Virus record (IMG/VR): IMGVR_UViG_3300033153_010139
Span: 1 to 64,000 of that record
Strand: one strand, 5' to 3'
From: a virus
DNA: 64,000 nt
Position numbers and translations under genes: made by a program
Notes under the pieces: model-generated
Databases searched by the model: none
Told to the model about the DNA's origin: nothing
Seen by the model: the letters and a program-made list of their open reading frames with translations, nothing else
In this document: piece by piece, positions 49,750 through 58,495 of the stretch
Layout: each line of letters begins with the position of its first letter
Position numbering within the stretch: the stretch's first letter is position 1

Positions 49750-50579
49750 GTACGCTCGTCATTCGCTCCAACGCCGATACGATCATTCCCGTTCTGATTG
49801 CCGACCTCGGGTTCCCGATCCCGCCGGCCGGCGGTCAGGAGACGCTGACCGACGACGAAGAGATTGCGGCAGCTGGGGAGTCGGGCAGCCTGGACGCGCT
49901 CACGCAGGACAGTGCCTACGTTGGCGGCGGCGACGCATCCGACCATTCGCTAATCTTGAACGACGGTGCGGCGGACATCACGCACGACGAATTGAAGGCG
50001 GTCGCCGGGACCGCTGTCATGGTCGGCGCCACGCCGACGGACGCCGGTATCCAGGGCCTCGTGCCCGGCTCGACGGCTGGCAGCGAGACCGCCGAGTTCT
50101 TGCGCAAGGACGGCTCATGGGCGCAGCCAGCTGGCGCCGGCACTGGCGATGTCGTTGGCCCGGCCGCCGCGTCCGATCGCGCTGTTGCGCTCTACGACGG
50201 CACGACCGGCAAGCTCATCCAGAACAGCCCGGTGACGGTCTCCGCTGGTGGCGACATCGCGACCGCCGGCACTGTGGACGGCGTGAACGTTTCCGCGCAC
50301 GCGCTGGACGCGAACGCTCATCACACGCGCTATCAGAATAGCGAGGCCGTCACGGCGATGGGCGCCAAGGCTGACGCGAACGCGCTGAACCACGATAGGT
50401 ACGCCAACACCGAAGCCCGTTCGGCAATGGGTTTTGCTGGGGTGTTTACTCAGGCTTCTGAGCCGACTATCGTGCAAGTTCCAAACGATCAGTGGGCCTT
50501 CTGGCTCAACACGACCAGCGGCAAGGATTACTTAGTGAGGCGTCGGGCCGGCGCTCTCAAGAAGGTTGAGATGCGCTAG
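49746..50579 (+). CDS. Tail fibre protein
   Basis: This 277-aa protein contains GSETAEFLRKDGSWAQPAG, the shaft motif also found at 52028 and 52718. GDASDHSLILNDGAADITHD and YQNSEAVTAMGAKADANALN are repeat-like shaft segments. The C-terminal QWAFWLNTTSGKDYLVRRRA resembles the end of the 50597 fibre. Probably a short trimeric fibre. Confidence 0.6.
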   Translation: MSTLVIRSNADTIIPVLIADLGFPIPPAGGQETLTDDEEIAAAGESGSLDALTQDSAYVGGGDASDHSLILNDGAADITHDELKAVAGTAVMVGATPTDAGIQGLVPGSTAGSETAEFLRKDGSWAQPAGAGTGDVVGPAAASDRAVALYDGTTGKLIQNSPVTVSAGGDIATAGTVDGVNVSAHALDANAHHTRYQNSEAVTAMGAKADANALNHDRYANTEARSAMGFAGVFTQASEPTIVQVPNDQWAFWLNTTSGKDYLVRRRAGALKKVEMR

Positions 50580-50596
50580 ACGCGCAAGGAGCAGAC

Positions 50597-51982
50597 ATGG
50601 CGATCAACACTTCCGGGACTACGACGGTCCAGCACGACAAGGACCACTACATTTCCGATCACAACCACGACGGCTCGGACGTCTTAGTCGGCGCCAGTGG
50701 CGGGAACCCGGCCGAGATCGACTGGTCGCACGCTGCGGCCACCGCGCTGACCGTCGCTATCCGCGACGCCAACGGCGATCTGATCGTTCCGGCGACCCCG
50801 ACCAACGACAACGCCGCGGTCTCCAAGGTCTACGCCGAGGGACTCGTCTCCGGTCTGCAGATCAAGGACGCCTGTAGCGTGGCGACCGCCGCCGCTCTCC
50901 CAGCCTACACGGGCGGCGGAACAGGTACGCTCACGGCAACCAGCGTTGGCGTCCTTACGATCGACGGCATTGCGACGGTGCTTGGCGACCGCATTCTCCT
51001 GAAGGACGGCGCCTCCGCGATCGACAACGGCATTTACGAAGTCACTACCGAGGGCACTGTCGGCGTCGCCTATGTGCTGACGCGTACTGCGGACCTGGAC
51101 ACCGGTGACAGCGCCGCCAACGCCTTCACGTTCGTCGGTCAAGGCACGGCCAACGGAGAGACCGGCTGGGCTTGCACCAGCGTGTCCGGTTCCGACACCG
51201 TGGACACCCACGCGCTGACCTGGGTCCAGTTCAATGGCGGCACGACGGTCACTGGCGGCGACGGTATCCGCAAGACCGGCACCTCACTTGACATCGAGCC
51301 GACCGACTTCGCCGGCAACGGCCTGACCACAACCGGCGCAGTTCCCGCGCAGGACATGCTGGTCGAGCACGACGTGACCACAGGCGGGAACATCCAGCCT
51401 GTCAACGTAGCCGCCAACGGCGTGGGTGTGGACATCAACGCCATTGCCGGCACGGGTATCGAAGCTGACGGCAGCGCGAACCTGCGCTTGGCGCTCCAGG
51501 GCAACGGTATCGCTGGCGGCGCCGGCAGCACGCTATCGGTGGACGCCGACACGGAAACCGGCGGGAACATCCAGGGCGCGAACGTCACGGCCAACGGCGT
51601 GGGCGTAGACGTCAGCGCCATTGCCGGCAACGGCCTGGCCGCAGACGGCAGCGCCAACTTGGACGTGAGCCCGGACACGACCGGAGGCGCGAACCTGGCC
51701 GAGGCCATCAACGTCAGCGCCAACGGCGTGGCCGTCAAGATCGATGACGTCGGCGTCAAGGAGAACGGGAGCGGCCAGCTGGTGGTGGCCGGATTCCATG
51801 GCTTCGGCGCCTACGCCGGCTCGAAGCCGACCTACACCGAGGCGCACACCACGCTGGGTATGGCTGCCGTGAACGACTGGGCCTTCTTCCTCAAGGCCGC
51901 CTCGAACAAGGTCTACCTGCTGATTCGCCAGTCGGTCGGGGCCTCCGACATCACCGACTTCAGCATGGTCCAGATGACCTAA
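50597..51982 (+). CDS. Repeat-rich tail fibre
   Basis: This 461-aa protein has an N-terminal SDHNHDGSDVLVGASGG segment (common in fibres), a beta region, and then two to three copies of a ~48-residue shaft unit with ANGVGVDINAIAGTGIEADG and GNGIAGGAGSTLSVDADTET. The same unit builds the 822-aa fibre at 58496. The end (NDWAFFLKAASNKVYLLIRQ) is close to that of 49746, suggesting shared tips. AAGGAG precedes the ATG. Confidence 0.7.
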   Translation: MAINTSGTTTVQHDKDHYISDHNHDGSDVLVGASGGNPAEIDWSHAAATALTVAIRDANGDLIVPATPTNDNAAVSKVYAEGLVSGLQIKDACSVATAAALPAYTGGGTGTLTATSVGVLTIDGIATVLGDRILLKDGASAIDNGIYEVTTEGTVGVAYVLTRTADLDTGDSAANAFTFVGQGTANGETGWACTSVSGSDTVDTHALTWVQFNGGTTVTGGDGIRKTGTSLDIEPTDFAGNGLTTTGAVPAQDMLVEHDVTTGGNIQPVNVAANGVGVDINAIAGTGIEADGSANLRLALQGNGIAGGAGSTLSVDADTETGGNIQGANVTANGVGVDVSAIAGNGLAADGSANLDVSPDTTGGANLAEAINVSANGVAVKIDDVGVKENGSGQLVVAGFHGFGAYAGSKPTYTEAHTTLGMAAVNDWAFFLKAASNKVYLLIRQSVGASDITDFSMVQMT

Positions 51983-52027
51983 TCGTCCTCGGGCGACGGT
52001 AGGAGGTAGCCCGGCTCAGGAGGCTCT

Positions 52028-52717
52028 GTGTCACACGACGATCATGCTGAACAGGTGGGAGTGGCGAACGGACTCGCCACCCTCGGCGCCGGGGCCACGC
52101 ATCCTGCAGCCCAATACACCGAGATGGTCGGCGATTCAGGCGCTGGCGGCACCAAAGGGGCGGTCCCCGCCCCAGCCGCTGGCGATGCCGCCGCCGGCAA
52201 ATTCCTCAAGGCCGATGGGACGTGGGCGGCTGCCGGCAGCGGCCCGCGAACCGATTACGGCGCTCTGGCGGCCGACCCCGGCGGTACCCCGAGCGACGGC
52301 GACATCTACTACAACACGGCGCTCGACATGGAAATGCGCTACGACGCCGGGCGCACGAAGTGGTTGAGCATCGAGTCCCAGGTCTTCCAGTTCGGTCGGA
52401 GCGGTAACACCGCTGATGGCGCCTATTACAAGCACGTCGATGCGATGACCATGTCGGCGACGGCAGGGTTCATGGTGCCGCACAATGGCACGCTGATCGG
52501 CGTCGGCTATACGCGTACGGACACCGACGCGGCCACGTTCGAGATTCAAGACGACGGCGTTAGCCTTGGAACGCTCGCGTCTGCCGCTGTAGCCGGGTCC
52601 GTTATGGCTCTGAATGGCGATTTTGCCGCGAGCAGCGTTCTTTCCGCGTTGAACCAAACGGGGAGTGCTACCACAAGCGGCGTGCTCGGTTGGTTCAAGG
52701 TGAAGTGGAGGGCGTAA
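52028..52717 (+). CDS. Tail fibre-type protein
   Basis: This 229-aa protein starts at the GTG at 52028 with AGGAGG upstream. It contains the shaft segment APAAGDAAAGKFLKADGTW encoded by a 60-bp sequence repeated exactly in the next gene. A beta-rich C-terminal domain (PHNGTLIGVGYTRTDTDAAT) may bind the receptor or the next fibre section. Confidence 0.6.
   Translation: MSHDDHAEQVGVANGLATLGAGATHPAAQYTEMVGDSGAGGTKGAVPAPAAGDAAAGKFLKADGTWAAAGSGPRTDYGALAADPGGTPSDGDIYYNTALDMEMRYDAGRTKWLSIESQVFQFGRSGNTADGAYYKHVDAMTMSATAGFMVPHNGTLIGVGYTRTDTDAATFEIQDDGVSLGTLASAAVAGSVMALNGDFAASSVLSALNQTGSATTSGVLGWFKVKWRA
52166..52225 (+). repeat. 60-bp exact direct repeat, copy 1
   Basis: This sequence, starting CCCGCCCCAGCC and ending GGGACGTGG, is identical to 53072-53131 although the genes around it differ. 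It encodes the shaft motif ending FLKADGTW. Confidence 0.8.
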
Positions 52718-53509
52718 GTGGCAGCCACAATCATCGCCAAGAACCAGACGGCGGGGGACCTGGCCCTCACCCAGCTGATCGCGCCGGACCGGAAGATCCC
52801 GGCCTCCGGCCAAGTCCAGCTCACAGACTGGAACACGGTTTCTGAGATCCAGAGCGACAAACAGCTCAAGGCTTACATCACCAGCGACGACGTTCTGCTC
52901 AATATCAACGGAACAGATCAGAACAAGGCGCAGAGCCTTGCCGAGGGTATCGCTTCCGTTGCGCCTGTTGCTGACGGAGTTCCGCGAGCCGATGACGGCG
53001 CCGAGCTGGCCGCCGCGTGGCTCAAGAATTTCGTCGGAGACTCTGGATCCGGCGGTACCAAGGGCGCCGCGCCCGCCCCAGCCGCTGGCGATGCCGCCGC
53101 CGGCAAATTCCTCAAGGCCGATGGGACGTGGTCAACCGCGCCCAGCGGCGGGTCGCCGACAAGCCAGCTCGTGGCCGCGACGGCTGGCGCGACCACCACC
53201 TCGACAGATCCTGTCCTGGTTCCGGGCGCAACGATAACACCAGCAGCTGGCACCTACCTCGTATGGTTCACCGGCTCTGCCGCGCAGTCCAATAAGAACA
53301 ACAGTGCGTGGACGTCCGTGCATTCTGGTGGCGTGATCGAGCAGGCGTCAGAGCGACTACTCGACTTTGCCGGAGCCTTGCAGTACGTGCCGTTCTCTTG
53401 TGTGGCCCGCGTAACGGTCGATGGCGCGCAGGCGATCGAAGGCAGGTGGCGGGTCGATGGCGTCCAGGCGACGCTTGCCGAAGCAACCCTCGCGATTCTG
53501 AGGACGTAA
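52718..53509 (+). CDS. Tail fibre-type protein
   Basis: This 263-aa protein follows without a gap (GTG at 52718). The N-terminal domain (AKNQTAGDLALTQLIAPDRK) is unlike its neighbours. The APAAGDAAAGKFLKADGTW shaft is shared with 52028. The C-terminal ~130 residues (TITPAAGTYLVWFTGSAAQS) form a jelly-roll-like beta domain, plausibly a receptor-binding head. TAATG overlap with the next gene. Confidence 0.6.
   Translation: MAATIIAKNQTAGDLALTQLIAPDRKIPASGQVQLTDWNTVSEIQSDKQLKAYITSDDVLLNINGTDQNKAQSLAEGIASVAPVADGVPRADDGAELAAAWLKNFVGDSGSGGTKGAAPAPAAGDAAAGKFLKADGTWSTAPSGGSPTSQLVAATAGATTTSTDPVLVPGATITPAAGTYLVWFTGSAAQSNKNNSAWTSVHSGGVIEQASERLLDFAGALQYVPFSCVARVTVDGAQAIEGRWRVDGVQATLAEATLAILRT
53072..53131 (+). 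repeat. 60-bp exact direct repeat, copy 2
   Basis: Identical to 52166-52225, 906 bp downstream and in the same reading frame of the adjacent fibre gene. Recombination between the copies would fuse the two genes and delete about 0.9 kb. Confidence 0.8.
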
Positions 53510-54765
53510 TGGCGGAACACACCTATACCTACAGCAAGGCAACCGACTTCGGCGGCGCGATCAACTCGCACACGCTTGAGACCGCGATTTACGCGTCATC
53601 CATCGAAACCGCGCTGGCCCGGATCGACACCGCCGGCGACGTCGTCGAGGTCGTCTTCAAGGCGCAGCCGTCTCAGGCCGACAAGACGACGCTGGACGGC
53701 GGCGCATCGCAGACCGAGGAATCTCCCCCCGCGGCCGACAGCCTGCTCGACGAGCACGACGGCTCTGTTGTGACGATCCCCGACCAAACGCTGATCGTCA
53801 ACGAGGACGAGACGAAGTGGTACCAGCCGCAGACGAGCAACAAGACGCCGATCGTGAACCCGGACACGATCCCGCCCGGGTATATGCTCTACCTGACCGG
53901 AGCCTTCGACGACCTCGAAACCGGGAAGCGAGGAGTAGGTGCTCAGATAGAGAAGGCGGTGACCAACGACGCAGGTCCGATCACGGAGTACGTCGAGGGG
54001 CAGTTCTGCGAGCACGCCTATATTGTTGGGGGCGAGTTTGGCGTTCAGAACGACAACTTCGGCGACTGGGTCTCGATGCTCGCCTACGCTCCCGCGTCGG
54101 CGCCTACGAACGTGCCCACCGGAACAGGCAACGCCAACAAGGGTGGCGTGCTCGCCATCGACAACAAGAACGGCACCTTCCAAGCCGGTGACGTACTGAC
54201 CGGGGGAACGTCAGGGCATACAGCGGCAGTCGCAGCGGTACTGGCGGACACCGAGCTGCAGGTAGCGCACATCGGAACCGGCGCGTTCGAGGACGACGAA
54301 GAGGTGACCGGGAGCATCAGTAGCGCTACGGCCGACGTGGACGGCCTGATAGCCGGCAACATGTTCGTGCCGGCCGCGGACAACGGCTTCTGGAACGTGG
54401 ACGGCTCGGCGCTCACGGTGGGCGAGATCAACGAGAACCTCGTGCCTGTTCCAAACCCCGGCACGCCACAAGCGGGCTTCTGGAACTGGGATCCCGATGT
54501 GGACCCGTCGATTACGCCAGCTCCTAGCCAAGACGGAAGCTACGACCTCTACGACATCGACATTCCGCTGGTGCGCCAGGCGAACCGGATCAGCGTGCTC
54601 ATGCACGAGAAGGGGTGTTGCCCGCCAAACATCAGAGGCAAGAAGCTGCTTCCGCATTGGATATTCCGCTTCTACGTGCACAGGGAAGCGGCCGGGCCCG
54701 TTTCCGTCGCTTTCGTCATGAAGTTCGGTCGCCGCAGTACTGTCAACTCCACTGACCTGCTGTGA
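53509..54765 (+). CDS. Large virion protein of fibre cluster
   Basis: This 418-aa protein starts MAEHTYTYSKATDFGGAINS. It has VVEVVFKAQPSQADKTTLDG and a domain GNANKGGVLAIDNKNGTFQA, GDVLTGGTSGHTAAVAAVLA, common in phage surface proteins. The C-terminal part resembles a capping domain. No catalytic residues. It follows the fibre series directly and overlaps the next gene by GTGA. Confidence 0.5.
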   Translation: MAEHTYTYSKATDFGGAINSHTLETAIYASSIETALARIDTAGDVVEVVFKAQPSQADKTTLDGGASQTEESPPAADSLLDEHDGSVVTIPDQTLIVNEDETKWYQPQTSNKTPIVNPDTIPPGYMLYLTGAFDDLETGKRGVGAQIEKAVTNDAGPITEYVEGQFCEHAYIVGGEFGVQNDNFGDWVSMLAYAPASAPTNVPTGTGNANKGGVLAIDNKNGTFQAGDVLTGGTSGHTAAVAAVLADTELQVAHIGTGAFEDDEEVTGSISSATADVDGLIAGNMFVPAADNGFWNVDGSALTVGEINENLVPVPNPGTPQAGFWNWDPDVDPSITPAPSQDGSYDLYDIDIPLVRQANRISVLMHEKGCCPPNIRGKKLLPHWIFRFYVHREAAGPVSVAFVMKFGRRSTVNSTDLL

Positions 54766-55322
54766 TCGTCGTTGTCCTGTCAACGCCGTCTTCCCCCAGC
54801 CTGGTGTCCTGGCTGATCCGAAAGATCACCCGGTTTAAGGCCACCCACGCCTCGATTCACATCAAAGGGCGCGGCATGTTCGCCGGCTCGCGGCTGATCT
54901 TCGAGAGCACGTCGCACGGCGTCAGCCTGGTGCACCCTTCGACCTGGGACAAGAACAACCGCGCCGTGTTCGCTTACGAGATGGTCGGCGAGAACGAGGC
55001 CGGCGCAGTGGGGCTCCGCGAGACGTGGAAGCTCCTGGGCGCGGACTACGACTACCTGGGGTTGTTCCACTTTGGCTGGAGGATGCTCATGGACCGCATC
55101 TTCGGCGTGAAGGTGGACGCTCCCATCACCCAAGACACGTTGTTTTGCAGCGAGCTGGTCGCGCGGTGGCTGAACGAGGTGAAGACACAGCTCGGTATTC
55201 CTCTTGGAACGCTCCGACCCGACGAAGTGTCGCCAGCTGGGCTGTCGATCGAGCTGGAGCGCTCCGACCTGTTCAGGAGCCTGCCGTGCGAGGAACTCTC
55301 ATTGTCAGCGATCTTCACTTAG
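54762..55322 (+). CDS. Permuted papain-like (YiiX/NlpC-P60-like) hydrolase
   Basis: This 186-aa protein has ATHASIHIKG near residue 29, where the His is a likely catalytic residue, and DTLFCSELVARWL near 128, with the Cys as nucleophile. His before Cys is the order in circularly permuted NlpC/P60-type enzymes. DYDYLGLFHFGWRM lies between. Such enzymes cut peptide or amide bonds, sometimes in peptidoglycan or lipids. It may serve lysis or entry. The last 37 nt overlap the phosphoesterase gene. Confidence 0.65.
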   Translation: MIVVVLSTPSSPSLVSWLIRKITRFKATHASIHIKGRGMFAGSRLIFESTSHGVSLVHPSTWDKNNRAVFAYEMVGENEAGAVGLRETWKLLGADYDYLGLFHFGWRMLMDRIFGVKVDAPITQDTLFCSELVARWLNEVKTQLGIPLGTLRPDEVSPAGLSIELERSDLFRSLPCEELSLSAIFT

Positions 55323-55975
55323 GGGCGCCCAGCCGTTACCCGCAGGCCGACGGCGAACTGTGCCGGATCCTCTGGCAGCCCTGGGAGCGCATTATCCTGG
55401 CCGGCGACGTCTTCGACCTGTGGCGCTCGTCCTACTGGGCGATCCGCAAGGTCCACACGACCGTGCTGGAGACCATCGCAGCGGCCAAGTGCCCGGTAAT
55501 CTTCATCCCTGGGAACCACGATGACGTATACCGCGGCGTGACCGACCTCGAAGGCATGGAAGTCGTGTGGCCCAGCTACACGTTCACCAGCGGCGGGAAG
55601 AAGGTCACCGTCTGCCACGGCGATACCTACGACACCGCCAGCCCGGCGCTGTCGGGTTTCGGGGCTTGGCTGGGTAACGCGGCCGACCGGATCGCGACCT
55701 GGCTCGCCGGTCCGGGGGCGTCGATCCAGCGGTCGGTGCGCCACTCATTCGTAGACCGTGGCCCAGGGCGCGAGCGCTACGCCAGACCAATCCTGGAGGC
55801 CGCGGCGCGCGATATTGACGCCGATCTGGTGGTGCTCGGCCACACGCACCTCCCGAGCGGGCCGGAGGAGATTGCCGGCAAGATCGTAGTCAACTCGGGA
55901 GACTTCGGCTCCGAGCACATGACCTACGTGGTGGTTTCTGAGGGAAAGGCAGAGCTTCGTGACCTACAGGCATGA
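55286..55975 (+). CDS. Calcineurin-like metallophosphoesterase
   Basis: This 229-aa protein has the full motif series: SDLHLG, GDVFDLW, GNHDD, CHGDTYD and LGHTHLP. This places it in the metallophosphoesterase superfamily, closest in layout to LpxH/YbbF-type enzymes. The substrate is not determined. The GTG at 55286 is chosen because AGGAG lies 7 nt upstream, although this overlaps the papain-like gene. The pair looks like a co-transcribed accessory cassette in the fibre region. Confidence 0.8.
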   Translation: MRGTLIVSDLHLGAPSRYPQADGELCRILWQPWERIILAGDVFDLWRSSYWAIRKVHTTVLETIAAAKCPVIFIPGNHDDVYRGVTDLEGMEVVWPSYTFTSGGKKVTVCHGDTYDTASPALSGFGAWLGNAADRIATWLAGPGASIQRSVRHSFVDRGPGRERYARPILEAAARDIDADLVVLGHTHLPSGPEEIAGKIVVNSGDFGSEHMTYVVVSEGKAELRDLQA

Positions 55976-55980
55976 TGCCG

Positions 55981-55986
55981 TAGAAT
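55981..55986 (+). promoter_or_regulatory. TAGAAT promoter element
   Basis: GCCGTAGAATG begins 5 nt after the phosphoesterase stop. A 25-nt leader with GAGGGAG follows before the ATG at 56012. It matches the TAGAAT elements at 15519 and 16653. Confidence 0.5.
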
Positions 55987-56011
55987 GTCGTGGAGATAGG
56001 CGAGGGAGCTG

Positions 56012-57988
56012 ATGACGACTACCAAAGCGGTCCTCGACATTCAGTCGGATCTCGACCAGCCCAACGCCCCGTCGGTCGCGACCGACGTGGCGAACAAGGG
56101 TTACGTGGACTCGGTCGCGGGCGGCGTGGACGCCACTTCCGCATCTGGCGGCGGAATCAAGGGCAAGGCCACGTACGACGAGGACAAGGGGCTTCTCGTT
56201 GCGGCGGGCATCGCCGAGGTCAAGGTCGATACGGCGGCCGGCGTCGAATTCAACGGCTCGGGCGCGATCAGGGCCAAGGTCTCGCCGACAGAGGCCATCG
56301 AGTTCAACGGCAGCGGGGAGATCAGGACCAAGATCGACGGCAGCTCGGTCACCTTGAACGGCTCTGGCCAGCTGGCCGTCCCAGAGGCTGCCGCGGCGTC
56401 CGGTGGCGGGGCCAAGGGGCTGGCGACCTACGATTCCGATAAGGGCATTGCCGTGACGTCTGGGGTCGCCGAGGTCAAGCTCGACTCGACGCTCCACTTC
56501 GACGGTCTGGGCCGAGTGGGAATCGTCGGCGCCGGAGGCGGTGGCGGCGCGATCGGCACCGTGTCGCAGCGGGCGCAGGTCATTCGGACCATCACAGCCA
56601 TTACCCCGGCCACGCCGATCACGATCGGAACCGGGATCGACGCCCTGTCGCACCCGAACGGCTCGATCACGGGACAACGAATCGAGGTGGCTGTTCCGCC
56701 CGACTACTACACGGGTACGCTGGACCTGCGGCTGACCTACCGCATGTCGTCGGCAGTCGGAGGTCCGAACAACCAGGTCCGGTTGAGCCTGGCAGCCGAG
56801 ATCGCCCAAGTGACCACCGGGCTGATCGACTTCACGTCGTACCCAGACACGGGCCAGGATCTCATCACGCCGACGAACACCGACATCGTGCGGCAGTTAG
56901 TGATGTCGCTGACCGCCGGCTCGTTCGATACCGGGGCCACGATCGCGTTCTACGTGAAGCGTCTGGGCACGCACGCGAACGACCTGCACACGGGCGCCCT
57001 CGACATCATCGCCTACGAGTGGGCCTACACGTCGATCGTCGATTCGCGGATGGCTACCCAGACCCTTGACGTGCTCGTGGCCGCGCCGCCCGAGGCGGCT
57101 ACCACGCCCAACACGCTGGGCTCCGGGATCGACGCGTGGGACTTCGTGACCGGCACGGACAACTCACTGAAGGGCTCGTTCATCGTCCCGGAGAACTGGG
57201 ACGGGGTGACCGACGCGATCATCTACGCCACCTACGCGATGTCCTCCGGGTCCGCTTCGGTGGTGCGGCTGGAGACGAGCGGGGAGATCGCCAACGTCAC
57301 GACCGGCGCCATAGACGTGGTGGTGGCCCAGAACTACGACGTGGGCACAACGGCGGACACGAACGTCCACAAGGCCGCGATCCGTTCGATTCCGGCGTCG
57401 GCGCTCCAGACCGGGAGCCATATCACTGCGAAGCTCGTGCGGCGCGTGTCCGTGGGCAGCAACCACCCCGGCAGCTTCCAGCTGATCGGGCTGTCCGTCG
57501 CCTTCAGCACGGCGCCGGTCTCCGGCTTCACGGCGATCACGACCGAGGAGCACTTCATCGACGAGTTCGGGTTCAACATCATCACGACCGACGGCGTCTG
57601 GGGCGACTCGGAGTATCCGAGCTTCGCTACAACCTTCGACCAGTACGTCAAGATGAACTCGACCGTCTCGTCCGGCCGACTCGACGTGGCCTTCTCCGGC
57701 CGACTGATGAGTGCGCAGGCCACGGTCGCCCAGGTGAAGATGAACATCATGGGCGTCGGGGCCACGCCGAGGCACAAGCTGCTGATCTACGCGGAAGGTT
57801 CGGGGGCCACGGCCGTCTACGACTCCGGCCTTGTGCCGTCGCCGGTCGCGCCGACCGAGTACGTCATTACGGCTGCTATGATGTCGGCCCAACCGCTCGT
57901 GCAGAAGCGTTTTCACGTGGTCGTGGAGGCGTATATCGACTCGGGCGAGGTGGTCAAGTGTAGCCTTCCGTTCGTGCGGCAGGAGTAG
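56012..57988 (+). CDS. Multidomain tail adhesin
   Basis: This 658-aa protein has an N-terminal shaft (ANKGYVDSVAGGVDATSASG; a KxYVDSA motif common in fibres) and two copies of a ~150-residue beta domain starting ITIGTGIDALSHPNGS and ANTLGSGIDAWDF-type sequence. Its C-terminal domain (KLLIYAEGSGATAVYDSGLV) is homologous to the 61539 protein. The first beta domain recurs at 63698. Strong domain mosaicism. Confidence 0.65.
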   Translation: MTTTKAVLDIQSDLDQPNAPSVATDVANKGYVDSVAGGVDATSASGGGIKGKATYDEDKGLLVAAGIAEVKVDTAAGVEFNGSGAIRAKVSPTEAIEFNGSGEIRTKIDGSSVTLNGSGQLAVPEAAAASGGGAKGLATYDSDKGIAVTSGVAEVKLDSTLHFDGLGRVGIVGAGGGGGAIGTVSQRAQVIRTITAITPATPITIGTGIDALSHPNGSITGQRIEVAVPPDYYTGTLDLRLTYRMSSAVGGPNNQVRLSLAAEIAQVTTGLIDFTSYPDTGQDLITPTNTDIVRQLVMSLTAGSFDTGATIAFYVKRLGTHANDLHTGALDIIAYEWAYTSIVDSRMATQTLDVLVAAPPEAATTPNTLGSGIDAWDFVTGTDNSLKGSFIVPENWDGVTDAIIYATYAMSSGSASVVRLETSGEIANVTTGAIDVVVAQNYDVGTTADTNVHKAAIRSIPASALQTGSHITAKLVRRVSVGSNHPGSFQLIGLSVAFSTAPVSGFTAITTEEHFIDEFGFNIITTDGVWGDSEYPSFATTFDQYVKMNSTVSSGRLDVAFSGRLMSAQATVAQVKMNIMGVGATPRHKLLIYAEGSGATAVYDSGLVPSPVAPTEYVITAAMMSAQPLVQKRFHVVVEAYIDSGEVVKCSLPFVRQE

Positions 57989-57992
57989 GCCG

Positions 57993-58448
57993 ATGAGCGC
58001 CTTCGAGGACTTTGTTGCTCTTGAGCTGCCCAGGCGCTCGACGCTGCTCACCAAGGCGATCACCTCCTACGATGCCGATCCGAACCTCGGCGGCGCGCCG
58101 GCCATCGTCCAGAGCGCGCCGCTCGGCACCTGGTTCTACGAGGAGACCGCAAACAAGTGGTGGCGAAGGCGCGGGGCGGCGCCGACGACGTGGTCCGACC
58201 AGACGTCCGGTGGCGCTGCGACCTTCGACCGCCGAGAGGAGACCTTCGTTCCGACGCTTGGGCAGACGGTGTTCACTTTGTCGGCCACGCCGGCAACACC
58301 GAACGACACGAGCGTGTTTGTGAACACGGTCAAATACATCTACGGGACCGACTTCTCGGTCGCCGGCAATCAGGTTACTTGGATCCCCGGCGCCGCCGGG
58401 TTTGCGCTGGACGCGCTGGACGTGGTGGAGATCATCTACTTCGTCTAA
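57993..58448 (+). CDS. Hypothetical fibre-region protein
   Basis: This 151-aa protein includes APLGTWFYEETANKWWRRRG and a beta-rich C-terminus (VFVNTVKYIYGTDFSVAGNQ, VTWIPGAAGFALDALDVVEI), resembling structural connector domains of phage fibres. The ATG lies 5 nt after the adhesin stop. No catalytic motif. Function inferred from location only. Confidence 0.5.
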   Translation: MSAFEDFVALELPRRSTLLTKAITSYDADPNLGGAPAIVQSAPLGTWFYEETANKWWRRRGAAPTTWSDQTSGGAATFDRREETFVPTLGQTVFTLSATPATPNDTSVFVNTVKYIYGTDFSVAGNQVTWIPGAAGFALDALDVVEIIYFV

Positions 58449-58495
58449 CGGACGGCGGCTTTCGCAACACACCACGCAGGGAGTTTTAGGAAGAC

